In this document: positions 7,012 to 16,014 of the stretch, piece by piece
Layout of the letters: each line of letters starts with the position of its first letter
Numbering within the stretch: position 1 is the stretch's first letter
Assembly: GCA_903926205.1 (NCBI GenBank)
Contig: CAIYID010000031.1
Coordinates: forward strand, 62,001 to 126,000
DNA length: 64,000 nt
Direction: 5' to 3'
Origin: an uncultured Bdellovibrionales bacterium
GTDB lineage: Bacteria > Bdellovibrionota > Bdellovibrionia > Bdellovibrionales > Bdellovibrionaceae
Position numbers and translations under genes: made by a program
Notes under the pieces: generated by a model
Databases searched by the model: none
Told to the model about the DNA's origin: nothing
The model's input: only the letters and a program-made list of their open reading frames with translations

Positions 7012-8799
7012 ATGTATTCAAAAACAAATTATATCAAAAATTTCGGTGAGTCCTATTGTCAAAGTTTACCCACACTTTCAGAATCCATGATTGCGATTTT
7101 GAAATTTTTTGGTGGCAATCGAATTTATGGCGTCGGTGGAGATTACGCCGCCAATTTGATCAAAGCTTTTGAAAATGATTTTCAAATTGTTCCCTGTAGC
7201 AGTGAGATGAATGCAGGTTTTGCCTCCTGCGCTTCTGCCGAAATCAATGGTTTGGGAATTTGTTTGACCACTTATACTGTGGGAAGTCTTCCCTGTGTCA
7301 CCGCGGCAGCACTAGCGAAGTCTGAGCATCTTCCTGTGATTTTTATTTCAGGCGCTCCTGGTGAGTCTGAAATCCATCAAGGGGCTCTTCACCATGTTGT
7401 GCATTCGAGTGATTCTTGGAAAGTAAAATACGATGCGGCTCTCAATGCTTTCGCTGAAATGGGAATTCGAAGTGAACGCCTGCAAGGCTCGCGTTCCGCG
7501 GAACAACCTAGCATCGCTAATGAACAATTTTTTCGTTTGGTTGAACATGCCCTCCGAAAGCAAGAGCCTGTTTTCATCGAAATCCCCAGGGACCTTCCGG
7601 CTAGCTATGTACAAGCAATGACGCTACCAAAATCTCTTAAAGAGGTGACTGGCGATTTTTCGATTCTTTCGGGCGCTGAATTGATTGCTAAAGAAATTGC
7701 TCAAAGACTCAATCAGGCAAAATACCCTATGCTTTTTATTGGCGAAAAATACCGTGGCCGTCCTGAACTTTTCAAAGAGCTCAAAAAGTTTTGTGAAACT
7801 TATCAAATTCCCTTTGCCACTAGCATTTTTGCTAAAGGTCTCTTTGATGAAAATCATCCATTGAATCTCGGCTGCTACAATGGGGTATTTAGCCCGCCTT
7901 ATGCTCGTGAATTTGTTGAAAAAAAATGTGACTATATTTTAGAAGTGGGTACGAGTATTTATGTCTTAGATACGGCTTCAGCTTTTGCGACAGGTACTCA
8001 CGTCGTCGATCATTTTTCAAATAAGACAACGCTCAAAGGGACAACTCCTTTAGGCGAAGATGTGCTGGAAGTGCTCCAAAGTTTAAATCGAATGAAAATA
8101 AATATTCATGAAAGACTTTTAGCCGCTCCTAAATCGTTAAGTCCTAATGACGACGATCGTCTTAGTTTCAATAATTTAACTGCCGCTTTGAATACTCTCC
8201 AAGACGAAAGCGACAATGCTTTTATTTATCTACCAGAAATAGGCAATTCCTTTTTTGCTAGCTTTAGTTTGAAAACGAAAGCTTCTCAATTGGGAAGAAG
8301 TTGGCTCACAAATCCTTGGTATGCTGCGATGGGAACTTCCATTCCTTATGCCAGGTCCACTTGTCATGCGATCCAAGATAGAAAAACTTCAGACATCCCG
8401 GTGATTATTACAGGTGATGGCGGCTTTCATTTTCAATCCAATGAACTCATTCACTTCCTCCGAGAAGATTTGTTTGTCATCCTGATTTACATGAATAATA
8501 AAATTTTTCATTTAGGGAAAACTGGAGACTCTAATATTTACAACTGCAGTGATGATCGATTTGATCCCATCAGTTTAGTCAAAGCTTATGGAGGTCGTGG
8601 TTGGAAGTGTTCTACGTGGAAAGAGTTTAAAAAAACCTTTCAAGACGCTTGCAAAGAACGTAAGGGAATTAACCTGATCGAAATTCCAACCGGGATTTCA
8701 GACGCTGAACAAAGCCCTGAAATTCAACTTTTAAATCTTTACATTAAGTCGCGCAACGGAGATCCGGCAAGTATCGAGGCGTGGAAAAAGCTAAAGTAA
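7012..8799 (+). CDS. ThDP-dependent 2-oxo-acid decarboxylase (pyruvate/indolepyruvate type)
   Basis: A 595-residue thiamine-diphosphate enzyme. The N-terminal PYR domain carries EMNAGFASCA (~residues 63-72) with the cofactor-contacting Glu and TTYTVGSLPCVTAAA, as in pyruvate and indolepyruvate decarboxylases. The C-terminal domain has the ThDP motif GDGGFHFQSNEL...MNN. The canonical DGYAR after ELNAG is changed to SCASAE, so the substrate is uncertain. The likely reaction is 2-oxo acid to aldehyde plus CO2. About 20 bp separates it from the TerC gene. No Shine-Dalgarno sequence precedes ATG 7012. Confidence 0.82.
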   Translation: MYSKTNYIKNFGESYCQSLPTLSESMIAILKFFGGNRIYGVGGDYAANLIKAFENDFQIVPCSSEMNAGFASCASAEINGLGICLTTYTVGSLPCVTAAALAKSEHLPVIFISGAPGESEIHQGALHHVVHSSDSWKVKYDAALNAFAEMGIRSERLQGSRSAEQPSIANEQFFRLVEHALRKQEPVFIEIPRDLPASYVQAMTLPKSLKEVTGDFSILSGAELIAKEIAQRLNQAKYPMLFIGEKYRGRPELFKELKKFCETYQIPFATSIFAKGLFDENHPLNLGCYNGVFSPPYAREFVEKKCDYILEVGTSIYVLDTASAFATGTHVVDHFSNKTTLKGTTPLGEDVLEVLQSLNRMKINIHERLLAAPKSLSPNDDDRLSFNNLTAALNTLQDESDNAFIYLPEIGNSFFASFSLKTKASQLGRSWLTNPWYAAMGTSIPYARSTCHAIQDRKTSDIPVIITGDGGFHFQSNELIHFLREDLFVILIYMNNKIFHLGKTGDSNIYNCSDDRFDPISLVKAYGGRGWKCSTWKEFKKTFQDACKERKGINLIEIPTGISDAEQSPEIQLLNLYIKSRNGDPASIEAWKKLK

Positions 8800-8818
8800 T
8801 TTTAAAGGACTTTGTCTA

Positions 8819-9418
8819 ATGGATTTTCTCAATCATGCCTTTATCGTCTTTCAGATTTTATTGATCGATATTGCTTTGACCGCAGACAATGCCATTGCCG
8901 TGAGTCTTGTCGTTGCCGGCCTACCGGCAAAAGATCGTGCGCGCTCCACTGTCCTTGGGCTAATTATTGCCACTTTTTTTCGAGTCATTTTTTCTTTGTT
9001 TGCAGTTCAGTTGTTAAAAATTTCGGGTTTATTAGTTGCGGGTGGATTTCTACTCTTGTGGGTTTGCTGGAAGCTTTATGAAGAGATCAAAAGAAATAAT
9101 AAAACCTCAAAATTAAATATCCACAACTCTCCAAAGGGTCGACCGGCTAAAACTTTCGCTCAAGCAATTGTCCAAATTGCGATCGCTGATATCTCAATGT
9201 CTTTAGATAATGTCTTGGCCGTTGCCGGCGTTTCGAAGGGAGAAACTTATTTGCTCTTATTAGGGCTAATCCTGTCTGTCGCTTTAATGGGATTCGCGGC
9301 GGGCTATTTAGCGCGTCTTATGAGCCGCTTACCATGGCTACAATATTTGGGATTAATTTCGATATTATATAGTGCCTTCTCTATGATTTACGAGGGCTGG
9401 CATTCGCTCACGCTTTAA
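8819..9418 (+). CDS. TerC family integral membrane protein (YjbE-like)
   Basis: A 199-residue membrane protein with about six hydrophobic segments. It has the TerC-family acidic motifs in the first (LLIDIALTADNAIAV) and middle (IADISMSLDNVLAVAG) helices, which form the proposed metal-binding site. The family has been linked to Mn2+ export and metal supply to exoenzymes; that role is family knowledge. Start ATG 8819 has AAAGGAC 8 nt upstream. Its end overlaps the convergent apt gene by 4 bp. Confidence 0.88.
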   Translation: MDFLNHAFIVFQILLIDIALTADNAIAVSLVVAGLPAKDRARSTVLGLIIATFFRVIFSLFAVQLLKISGLLVAGGFLLLWVCWKLYEEIKRNNKTSKLNIHNSPKGRPAKTFAQAIVQIAIADISMSLDNVLAVAGVSKGETYLLLLGLILSVALMGFAAGYLARLMSRLPWLQYLGLISILYSAFSMIYEGWHSLTL

Positions 9419-9918
9419 AACTGCAGCAAAGATTTAACTCGCTCATTTTTAAAAGTCATTTTATTCAACTCACAAATGTCGATCAAAACGAGTAATTCTT
9501 CAATTTTGTATCCAGCTTTTTCAGCGATACTCATTGTTGCCTTCATCGTTCCACCCGTAGCAAGAACATCGTCAACGATAAGGGCTCGCCCGTGGCCAGT
9601 CTGCATTTCTAACGTCGCATTTCCGTATTCTAATTGATAGGCTTCAGAAATAACTGGTGGCGGGAGTTTTCCGGCTTTTCTACAGGGAGAAAAACCTTTA
9701 TTGTGTTTCGCCGCAAGAGCTGCTCCCAAAATAAAACCGCGAGATTCAATACCGATCACTATATCAATTTTTGTCCAATCAACCATGGCTCCCATTTGTG
9801 AAAGTAAAACGGTAAAAGCTTCGTGTGAGGAAATGAGTGGAGAAATATCCAAAAAATTAATGCCCTTTTTTGGAAAATGAGGAACGTGGCGAACTAGTTC
9901 TTTTAGTGATTTTTGCAT
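9415..9918 (-). CDS. apt: Adenine phosphoribosyltransferase
   Basis: A 167-residue type I phosphoribosyltransferase with the PRPP motif ALIVDDVLATGGT (~residues 111-123) and the Apt-specific FPKKGINFLDISPL and ESRGFILGAALA segments. It converts adenine plus PRPP to AMP and PPi (purine salvage). In a predator this would recover adenine from prey nucleic acids, in line with two deaminase-family genes in this window. Length is normal for Apt. Confidence 0.95.
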   Translation of the reverse strand: MQKSLKELVRHVPHFPKKGINFLDISPLISSHEAFTVLLSQMGAMVDWTKIDIVIGIESRGFILGAALAAKHNKGFSPCRKAGKLPPPVISEAYQLEYGNATLEMQTGHGRALIVDDVLATGGTMKATMSIAEKAGYKIEELLVLIDICELNKMTFKNERVKSLLQF

Positions 9919-10121
9919 ATTTTATCCTAACTGAAAGGTTCGCCCAAGATTGGACGCCTTTGTAATTTTGATCAGCTCGTGTATTAAATAATGTATAATA
10001 GAATGGAGTCTATGTTTTATTGTTTTAATTTTTTAAAAAAATGAGACAAATTTGCTCATTTAGCAGGCTGTTCAAAGTTTATTTATCGGCAATAGTCTAA
10101 AGTTTTTGTTAAGCTCTTGGC

Positions 10122-10601
10122 ATGGAACCAAAAGAAAAAGAAAAATTATTTGATAATGAAGGGATTGGAGTCTGTCAGATGTCTAAAGACGGACAGGTCC
10201 AGTTACAAAACTCAACTTGCGAGAGAGTCTGTGGAAACAGACAGGGGCAAGTTTGCGGCCAAGGTTGCATGACTCTTTTTAATCAACAAAGCCCTAGCAG
10301 AAAATTACGAGAAGGTTTTCATTACTTTGAAGGCAAAGATATTTCTGGCAAAGAGTACGATATTTTTATGATTAAAAATAAAAATTCCATGATTACTTGC
10401 TTGAGGCCCGTAGAGGCCGAGGGTGCAACACCAGACAACTCTCAGCTGCCAGAGGGCTTAACACCAAGAGAAACTGAAATTTTCAAAATGCGAACGACTC
10501 AAAGAATTTCAGTCACGGAAATTGCGAAAAAGCTCGAAGTTTCTCGTGCCACAGTCAGAACGCATATCAACAATATTAATAAAAAACTGAGCGCACCTTA
10601 A
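10122..10601 (+). CDS. LuxR-type regulator with Cys-rich PAS-like sensor
   Basis: A 159-residue protein. Residues ~113-156 form a LuxR-type helix-turn-helix (LTPRETEIFKMR, then VTEIAKKLEVSRATVRTHI). The N-terminal half (~8-95) has a short PAS-like outline and six Cys: C18, C33, C37, C45, C49 and C93, with the four in the middle spaced C-x3-C-x7-C-x3-C. This could bind a metal or an Fe-S cluster or sense redox; none is proven. No Shine-Dalgarno. Its 3' end overlaps the convergent lipoprotein gene by 26 bp. Confidence 0.8.
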   Translation: MEPKEKEKLFDNEGIGVCQMSKDGQVQLQNSTCERVCGNRQGQVCGQGCMTLFNQQSPSRKLREGFHYFEGKDISGKEYDIFMIKNKNSMITCLRPVEAEGATPDNSQLPEGLTPRETEIFKMRTTQRISVTEIAKKLEVSRATVRTHINNINKKLSAP

Positions 10602-11892
10602 GTTTTGAATAAGCGTTTTGGATACCGGAACGATTGATCTGGTCGGCCTCATCATGCGCCAATACCAAATAATCTGTTAAAGATTCTATCAATTCTTTCG
10701 AATTTATTTTTATATTATTTTGATTAGCAGACGTATTCACAAACTTCATGACGGCCTGAAAAATATCTACGCCTGGCTTTACGCCAACCAATTTTTCAAG
10801 CTTAGCTGCAAGTTCAGGATGCAGTTGCCGCATAGACTGACTGATAACCAATTGATAACCTCGTCTTGCAGATCGAGTTTCTCCAAGACCGCTTCCATTT
10901 TTTCCAACAGCAAAAAAATCGTGCTGACGATTTTTTTGCAAACCATTTTTTCCTGGGACTAAGCCTGTCGCAGCCGAAAAGGCAGCTAACATAGTTACTT
11001 CGGCAAGATCATTTTGCCAGGCGTGATTTGAAAATCCGGTCATTGCATAACGATTCAGCTCCGCTGTATAAATACTGAAAAAATCCGTAAGCACTGTTTG
11101 TGCCGGAACACTTAATCGAACATATTCTGAATTATCACATGCCAATAAAATCAATAATAGTGAGTGGTAAAAAGTTCTGACCTCTGTCTTTCCGCTGAGC
11201 AAGTTTTCCATTTCATCAAGATAAAAGACATCTGAAGTATCTAGGGCTTTATGCCCAGGTGAAGAGCCAAAACTACGGCCAGATTTTACATCCTTTTCTA
11301 CATCTGCTTTCGAACCACCGGCTTTATAGCCATAGTTATAAAAATAATTATCACGATTAATAATCACGGAAATACCAGATCCACTTGCAAGCCCTAAATA
11401 GGGAGCTATTATGACCGCCTCTAATCCAATTTTCTCCGAATTCGCAGAAAGACTTTTTTTCTCAAGAATTTTTCCGATAACCATGGGTAATGAGGACTCC
11501 GTTAACTCACCTTGTGAGGCCATTTCTTCAGCTAATTCATCAAGACTTAGTTCTTGTTGAGCAAATTGATTCAAAACTTTTTTATAAACGGAGGAATCAA
11601 AATTATCAGCAGCTTGGTGAAGCGAACTCTTTGTCGCAATATTAAAAGTCCGTTTAAATTCTGGATCCAAATATTTATTTTTAAGCCCATTACCAGCATT
11701 AACAAAATTAAAAAAAGATTCTCCGCGATAATCAGAGATATCAACGATCTTAAGATACGATAAAGAGCCCGCAGAAGACGGCCTGCGAATCGAGTTTTGA
11801 TCTATTAACGGGGACGAACAGCTCAACTGAAAAACGGCAAGCCACAATATAAGAATATAACTATAAAAACTATTGCGCCCTTTAAATGACAT
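10576..11892 (-). CDS. Lipoprotein of unknown function
   Basis: A 438-residue protein whose N-terminus has a hydrophobic signal and a lipobox (SYILILWLAVFQLSC, lipidated Cys then SSP), so it is exported and lipid-anchored. AAGGAAA lies just upstream of ATG 11892. The rest is soluble and mostly helical by composition; a Gly/Ser-rich piece (KSGRSFGSSPGHKALD) sits mid-protein. I recognise no domain. It is divergent from the 46-residue membrane ORF and the FecR/barrel gene. Confidence 0.75.
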   Translation of the reverse strand: MSFKGRNSFYSYILILWLAVFQLSCSSPLIDQNSIRRPSSAGSLSYLKIVDISDYRGESFFNFVNAGNGLKNKYLDPEFKRTFNIATKSSLHQAADNFDSSVYKKVLNQFAQQELSLDELAEEMASQGELTESSLPMVIGKILEKKSLSANSEKIGLEAVIIAPYLGLASGSGISVIINRDNYFYNYGYKAGGSKADVEKDVKSGRSFGSSPGHKALDTSDVFYLDEMENLLSGKTEVRTFYHSLLLILLACDNSEYVRLSVPAQTVLTDFFSIYTAELNRYAMTGFSNHAWQNDLAEVTMLAAFSAATGLVPGKNGLQKNRQHDFFAVGKNGSGLGETRSARRGYQLVISQSMRQLHPELAAKLEKLVGVKPGVDIFQAVMKFVNTSANQNNIKINSKELIESLTDYLVLAHDEADQINRSGIQNAYSKLKVRSVFY

Positions 11893-12012
11893 CTATTTTC
11901 CTTATAATTAAAGGATAAATTGAAGGAGGAGCGCTCGCAAGTCGGGCTTCAAAGAAGCCTCATCTAAGTCTTGTGAAATATTATACGATGAATTAGGCTC
12001 ATTAAATATAGT

Positions 12013-12153
12013 ATGGTAAAAAAAGACAAAATTATTCTTAGCCTCATCATTGGTCCTGTTCTTTTCATCATTATCACGATGACGATCATTGTCGTAACAA
12101 CATGGCAAGAAGTTAAACCCGTCCAGTCTCAAGGAACCAGTTCAAATTTTTAG
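12013..12153 (+). CDS. Small single-span membrane protein (46 residues)
   Basis: ATG 12013 to TAG 12153 encodes a basic N-terminus (MVKKDK), one long hydrophobic helix (IILSLIIGPVLFIIITMTI), then a polar tail of about 18 residues rich in Gln and Ser. The in-out charge pattern is that of a real membrane peptide. No clear Shine-Dalgarno is seen. It fills most of a 368-bp gap between the divergent lipoprotein gene and the FecR gene. Not recognised. Confidence 0.5.
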   Translation: MVKKDKIILSLIIGPVLFIIITMTIIVVTTWQEVKPVQSQGTSSNF

Positions 12154-12260
12154 TCATTATATTAAATTGTCGCTATTTCTTGAGACGCTTGAAAGATTTC
12201 TGAAAATCCCTCAATGTTATTAAGGAAGTAGCAATTCATAATTATTTCAGGAATGATCAA

Positions 12261-13853
12261 ATGAAAAATAGTAATAACTTATTTGTCGTTTTCAGTGCTG
12301 CCATGATGATTACTTCATTGACCTGCTTTCCAGCAAAGGCCACAAGTGTAGCGGCAATTATTGCATCGATTGACGGAAGTGCTCAGGTGCTCAATCAAAA
12401 ATCAGGTTCTAATGAGGCCGAAAAAATTCTTACTTATGAAGGTGTAAGGTATTATTTTTCCAAAGCCAAAGTGGGAGCCAAATTAAGTTCCGGCCAAGGG
12501 ATCATGACAGCTTCAGATGGTAAGGTTAAAATAATTTACCAGCATGGCGATGTGGTCATCGTAGGTCCAAGCTCAAGCGTATTTGTTCCAATCATTAGCT
12601 CAATTGCTGATGGAAAAAATTTATCAAAAAATGAAATTAATTTACTTTACGGTCGGATACGTGCAGTGATTGATCGCGAAGGCCCTCTTTCTGGAGTAAA
12701 AATCAAAACCCCCTCTGCTGTCGCTGGAGTTCGTGGAACAGATTTATACGTTTCATACAATCAGGCTGGTCAATCAACAGAAGTGCAGGTTTTACGAGGC
12801 GAAGTGGAGGTAACACCGGAAACCGCGGCACCAACTCCTTCTTCGACGGTAAGTTCATCGGGAATTGCACGTTCCTCTAAATTAATTGAACCAAAAGAGC
12901 CTGCCGCGCCCCCGCAGAGCTACAGCGTGAAAGCCGGAGAAAAAGCAGAAGTCATTCACTCATCGAAAGTGGCTTCGTTGAGCAATGAGTACGGGACCCT
13001 TCAAACTACCGTCGAAAAATCAACGAAAGTAGATATCGCGCGAATTCAAAGCAATTCCACGATGGTCTTCAAATCAGACCAAGCTTCGTCGGTCGTACAA
13101 GCAGAACAAAAAGCCGTCGATAATATTGTTAAAGATATAAAGCGGTACGACCCAGAGTCTTCTGCCGCAATAGAAAAAAAACAGCTAGCCAGTGTTGATC
13201 TTGTAAATATTGCTGCAACCGAAAAGGTTAAGGCGGCCGCCTTAGAGCCCGTGAGTGTTACCCAACAGCAAGAAGAAAAACCACTCTATGTCTTTGATGG
13301 ATTTAAGATGGGTTTTGCCATTGCAGGAAATACAAGCTTCGCAGACTGTGGTGGATATGGCTTTCAAAGTTGCACACCAAACCCAACTTCTGGTGGTCAA
13401 ATTGGTTTCGTAAAACGGGATCACAAATCTGATCGATTCATTTTGCAGTATGGATTATTTATTGACGATAAAAATGTTTCCCTTACTCAGACGGGTTCCT
13501 TCGGTGCCATGTCTTACCAAAACTCAGTCTATGGGACGCAAATATTTTTAGGCGCTTCCGTGTTGGCTTCCTACGTCTTTGGAACTCACATTGCTATCGA
13601 AGGTGGAGTGGCTTTTGAAGTTTCGGGAAATTCTTTAAGTTGGGTAAAAAACAGTGATGGCTCTACAAATAGAAATATGGGTGACAGTAACACTATTTCT
13701 GTCCCGGTTCAGATTGGCGTTCGCTATAATTTTAGTAAAACAATTGACGGAGAACTATTAGTCGAGTCTTCATCAGGAATTTTTGGAAATCCAAAAATTG
13801 CGGGGCTGAAGGCTTCTTCTGTGATTTTTCGAGGATCCTATTTTTTCTTCTAA
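12261..13853 (+). CDS. FecR-domain protein fused to an outer-membrane beta-barrel
   Basis: A 530-residue exported protein with a signal peptide (~1-27, ending PAKA-TS). Residues ~60-180 are a FecR-type beta-helix domain: GVRYYFSKAKVGAKLSSG, INLLYGRIRAVIDR and KTPSAVAGVRGTDLYV with the conserved VRGT. A Pro/Ser-rich linker and a helical region follow. From ~345 there are barrel-like strands ending in RGSYFFF, a terminal Phe signal. No FecA or sigma partner is nearby, so this is not an iron-sensing FecR. A cell-envelope sensor or anchor role is inference. AGGA lies 8 nt before ATG. Confidence 0.75.
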   Translation: MKNSNNLFVVFSAAMMITSLTCFPAKATSVAAIIASIDGSAQVLNQKSGSNEAEKILTYEGVRYYFSKAKVGAKLSSGQGIMTASDGKVKIIYQHGDVVIVGPSSSVFVPIISSIADGKNLSKNEINLLYGRIRAVIDREGPLSGVKIKTPSAVAGVRGTDLYVSYNQAGQSTEVQVLRGEVEVTPETAAPTPSSTVSSSGIARSSKLIEPKEPAAPPQSYSVKAGEKAEVIHSSKVASLSNEYGTLQTTVEKSTKVDIARIQSNSTMVFKSDQASSVVQAEQKAVDNIVKDIKRYDPESSAAIEKKQLASVDLVNIAATEKVKAAALEPVSVTQQQEEKPLYVFDGFKMGFAIAGNTSFADCGGYGFQSCTPNPTSGGQIGFVKRDHKSDRFILQYGLFIDDKNVSLTQTGSFGAMSYQNSVYGTQIFLGASVLASYVFGTHIAIEGGVAFEVSGNSLSWVKNSDGSTNRNMGDSNTISVPVQIGVRYNFSKTIDGELLVESSSGIFGNPKIAGLKASSVIFRGSYFFF

Positions 13854-13975
13854 TTTTTGATGATTCTATTAGAAAATTCTTTGCCTAAATAAGTGGCGCT
13901 TATGATTAATTTTATCTTAAGAGGGAAAAAAAATTAAAATCCAGTCCAAAGTCTTAAGACTGTAATATTTGCCCT

Positions 13976-14005
13976 TTGGCATTAAGGGGTAATACATAGC
14001 ATAAT
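13976..14005 (+). promoter_or_regulatory. Sigma70-type promoter, probably leaderless
   Basis: TTGGCA at 13976-13981, 18-bp spacer, CATAAT at 14000-14005, then exactly 6 nt to ATG 14012. No Shine-Dalgarno precedes the start. Confidence 0.55.
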
Positions 14006-14011
14006 CGAATT

Positions 14012-15985
14012 ATGAAATTTGTTTACGTTCTAGAAGATGATTCTAAATTTCAAAAGGAAATCGTCGATTCTATTCAAAGTATTGATCCTAAGATACAAAT
14101 TCGTTTGTTCAAACAGTTTGATCTTTTTAAAACGTGGATCAAAGAAATTGAAGAAAAAGACGAAGAGCTAATTGAAACAGGCGGCGAAATCCCTACCTGG
14201 ATCACGGCAGAGTCTTTAACAAAAGAAGTGCACCAATTGGTGGCAATCATTTCAAAAGTTGAATTTATCGGCGTTCAACAAATGCCGCTTTTAGCGAAAT
14301 TGAGAGATCAATTCATTCAAAAAAAAATTTGCACCGCTGAAGATCCAACCTCCTTCGTTCTAACAGCCTTTGATGAGCCCGCCTTCAAGGTGACAAATCT
14401 GCGCTTTCCTATTCTTAATAACGTCATCTATAAGCCCTTCGATCGATTGATACTTACCCAGCATTTAACCTACGCGATTGATGGTCGTCATCCTCCGTCT
14501 AAATTTGCAGTTGCTAATCAGAAAGCCTCCGCTTTGATCGAAATGTTAAAAGATGTCCGCCTCGAAGCCATGACAGAGGTTGGCTTCATCACTCGAAGCG
14601 ATCGCTCCTTAGACAACAAAGGCACTGTTTCAAAATATTATGCCCCAAGTTTCGTCGCTGAGAAAAAAGTTTCGGTGATGGCAACGCTTTTAGATTCAAA
14701 GCCAGATCCAGCAAATCCTAAAGAATTTCTTTGTTCCTTCAGTTTTTTTGGTATTTCACCCACACAGCTCTCTTCTCTTAGAAAAAAAATGAGGGCCAGC
14801 AAACCTGATTATGATTACAATTGGGAAGCTATAAAAAAAGATCCAAATCGCCAAGGGCGCCCGCTGGGTGTCGTGATCATTGATGAACTCGAAGAAAATT
14901 CAAAAGTGATCATGGAAACACTTCGACGAAGATTTACAAATATTCGAATAGCAAATTATAAAAACTTGATCGACTTTCTCATGGATTTGGATCCTAAATT
15001 GGTAGACACACAAGGTGGAAAACAAGGCATAAAAGCCTTACCACAGGATAAAGAAATTACTTTTGTGTTCGAACCCGGAGGAGATCAAATTCTTGATTTC
15101 GTTAAGCCAAGTAAAGAATCTCTTGTTATCATGGGAGCAAAAGAGGCTGATTGGAAAGTTGGACAGTTTTGGAAAAACGCCCTAAGTATCGATATGCAAG
15201 TCGGCTGGAAAGCTTGGATCGCCAGCCCCGGTGAACGCGTCATTGTTGTGCGATCTCAAGGAACTAAGTTTTATTTACGACCAACCTCTTTCGAACGAGA
15301 TAAAACAACACAAAATATTTCAGTTAAATTTGTTGAACTTAATGTTGATCAGAGAAATCATTTCTTAGTGTCAAATAGTAAGATTCCAGTTGGCACAGAT
15401 GTTGTTTTAGTGAGTCATAAGTTTTTGCAACCTGAAGACCAGGAATTTTGGACTAAAGTCAAAGCTGCGCTTAAAACTCGGGCGGCTAAACTGGCGCCGG
15501 AACTAAGTCCCGCAATAATGTTAATGGTTGAAAAAGATTACACGGATTCAGAACTTCGTATTTTAGGAGGCTTTGTTTCAGATGTATTGTATCGCCCCGT
15601 GGATCGCTTGTACTTAGCGACCAAAATAAAACTATTTTTTCCAGAAGCAGAAACTCCAAAAGACGAATTTCAATATCCAACTTTCAAAAAGACTGAAGCC
15701 ATCAGTGTCGCCAACCCGGTACCGATTTCTGGAATTTCTGAAGCAGGAATCGTGTTGCAATATTATCGACAAATGAGTTTGGGTTCCTTTCGAGGATTTG
15801 TTTTATGGTTGCCCTACGACCCGAGCGCTCCAAAACTAATTGGCACTTGCAATTACACAGAAGAGACTCAGCAAAAAGGAATCTATAATAATCATTTTGT
15901 GTTTTTCGGAATGACTGATTATTTTTTAAAAGCTCTGCGAATATGGATTCGTGAAAACTATATTATGTCAAAAGAGCAGGGCTAA
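14012..15985 (+). CDS. Large cytoplasmic protein with receiver-like domains
   Basis: A 657-residue protein without signal or membrane segments. It starts like a CheY receiver (MKFVYVLEDDSKFQKEI with an acidic pair at 9-10). A second receiver-like start is at ~290 (LGVVIIDELEENSKVIMETL). Between and after them are regions ending in YKPFDRLILTQHLTYAI and YRPVDRLYLATKIKLFF, similar to the last helix of receivers (KPxxxxxLxxxI). Residues ~410-460 (GERVIVVRSQGTKFYLRP) could be a PilZ-like barrel. Typical phospho-acceptor context is not clear, so the receivers may be degenerate. No output domain is recognised. Confidence 0.65.
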   Translation: MKFVYVLEDDSKFQKEIVDSIQSIDPKIQIRLFKQFDLFKTWIKEIEEKDEELIETGGEIPTWITAESLTKEVHQLVAIISKVEFIGVQQMPLLAKLRDQFIQKKICTAEDPTSFVLTAFDEPAFKVTNLRFPILNNVIYKPFDRLILTQHLTYAIDGRHPPSKFAVANQKASALIEMLKDVRLEAMTEVGFITRSDRSLDNKGTVSKYYAPSFVAEKKVSVMATLLDSKPDPANPKEFLCSFSFFGISPTQLSSLRKKMRASKPDYDYNWEAIKKDPNRQGRPLGVVIIDELEENSKVIMETLRRRFTNIRIANYKNLIDFLMDLDPKLVDTQGGKQGIKALPQDKEITFVFEPGGDQILDFVKPSKESLVIMGAKEADWKVGQFWKNALSIDMQVGWKAWIASPGERVIVVRSQGTKFYLRPTSFERDKTTQNISVKFVELNVDQRNHFLVSNSKIPVGTDVVLVSHKFLQPEDQEFWTKVKAALKTRAAKLAPELSPAIMLMVEKDYTDSELRILGGFVSDVLYRPVDRLYLATKIKLFFPEAETPKDEFQYPTFKKTEAISVANPVPISGISEAGIVLQYYRQMSLGSFRGFVLWLPYDPSAPKLIGTCNYTEETQQKGIYNNHFVFFGMTDYFLKALRIWIRENYIMSKEQG

Positions 15986-16014
15986 AGCTCAAAAAAGCTT
16001 TTATAAAAAATAAG

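Noticed and set aside
11908-12132. 74-codon minus-strand frame opposite the 46-residue membrane ORF
   Set aside because: Composition (Asp/Asn/Arg-rich) is that of the complement of a hydrophobic coding region; no start signal.
13950-13961. 12-bp palindrome AGTCTTAAGACT upstream of the 14012 promoter
   Set aside because: A contiguous 12-bp palindrome is expected several times by chance in 64 kb, and it lies upstream of the -35 with no second copy seen.
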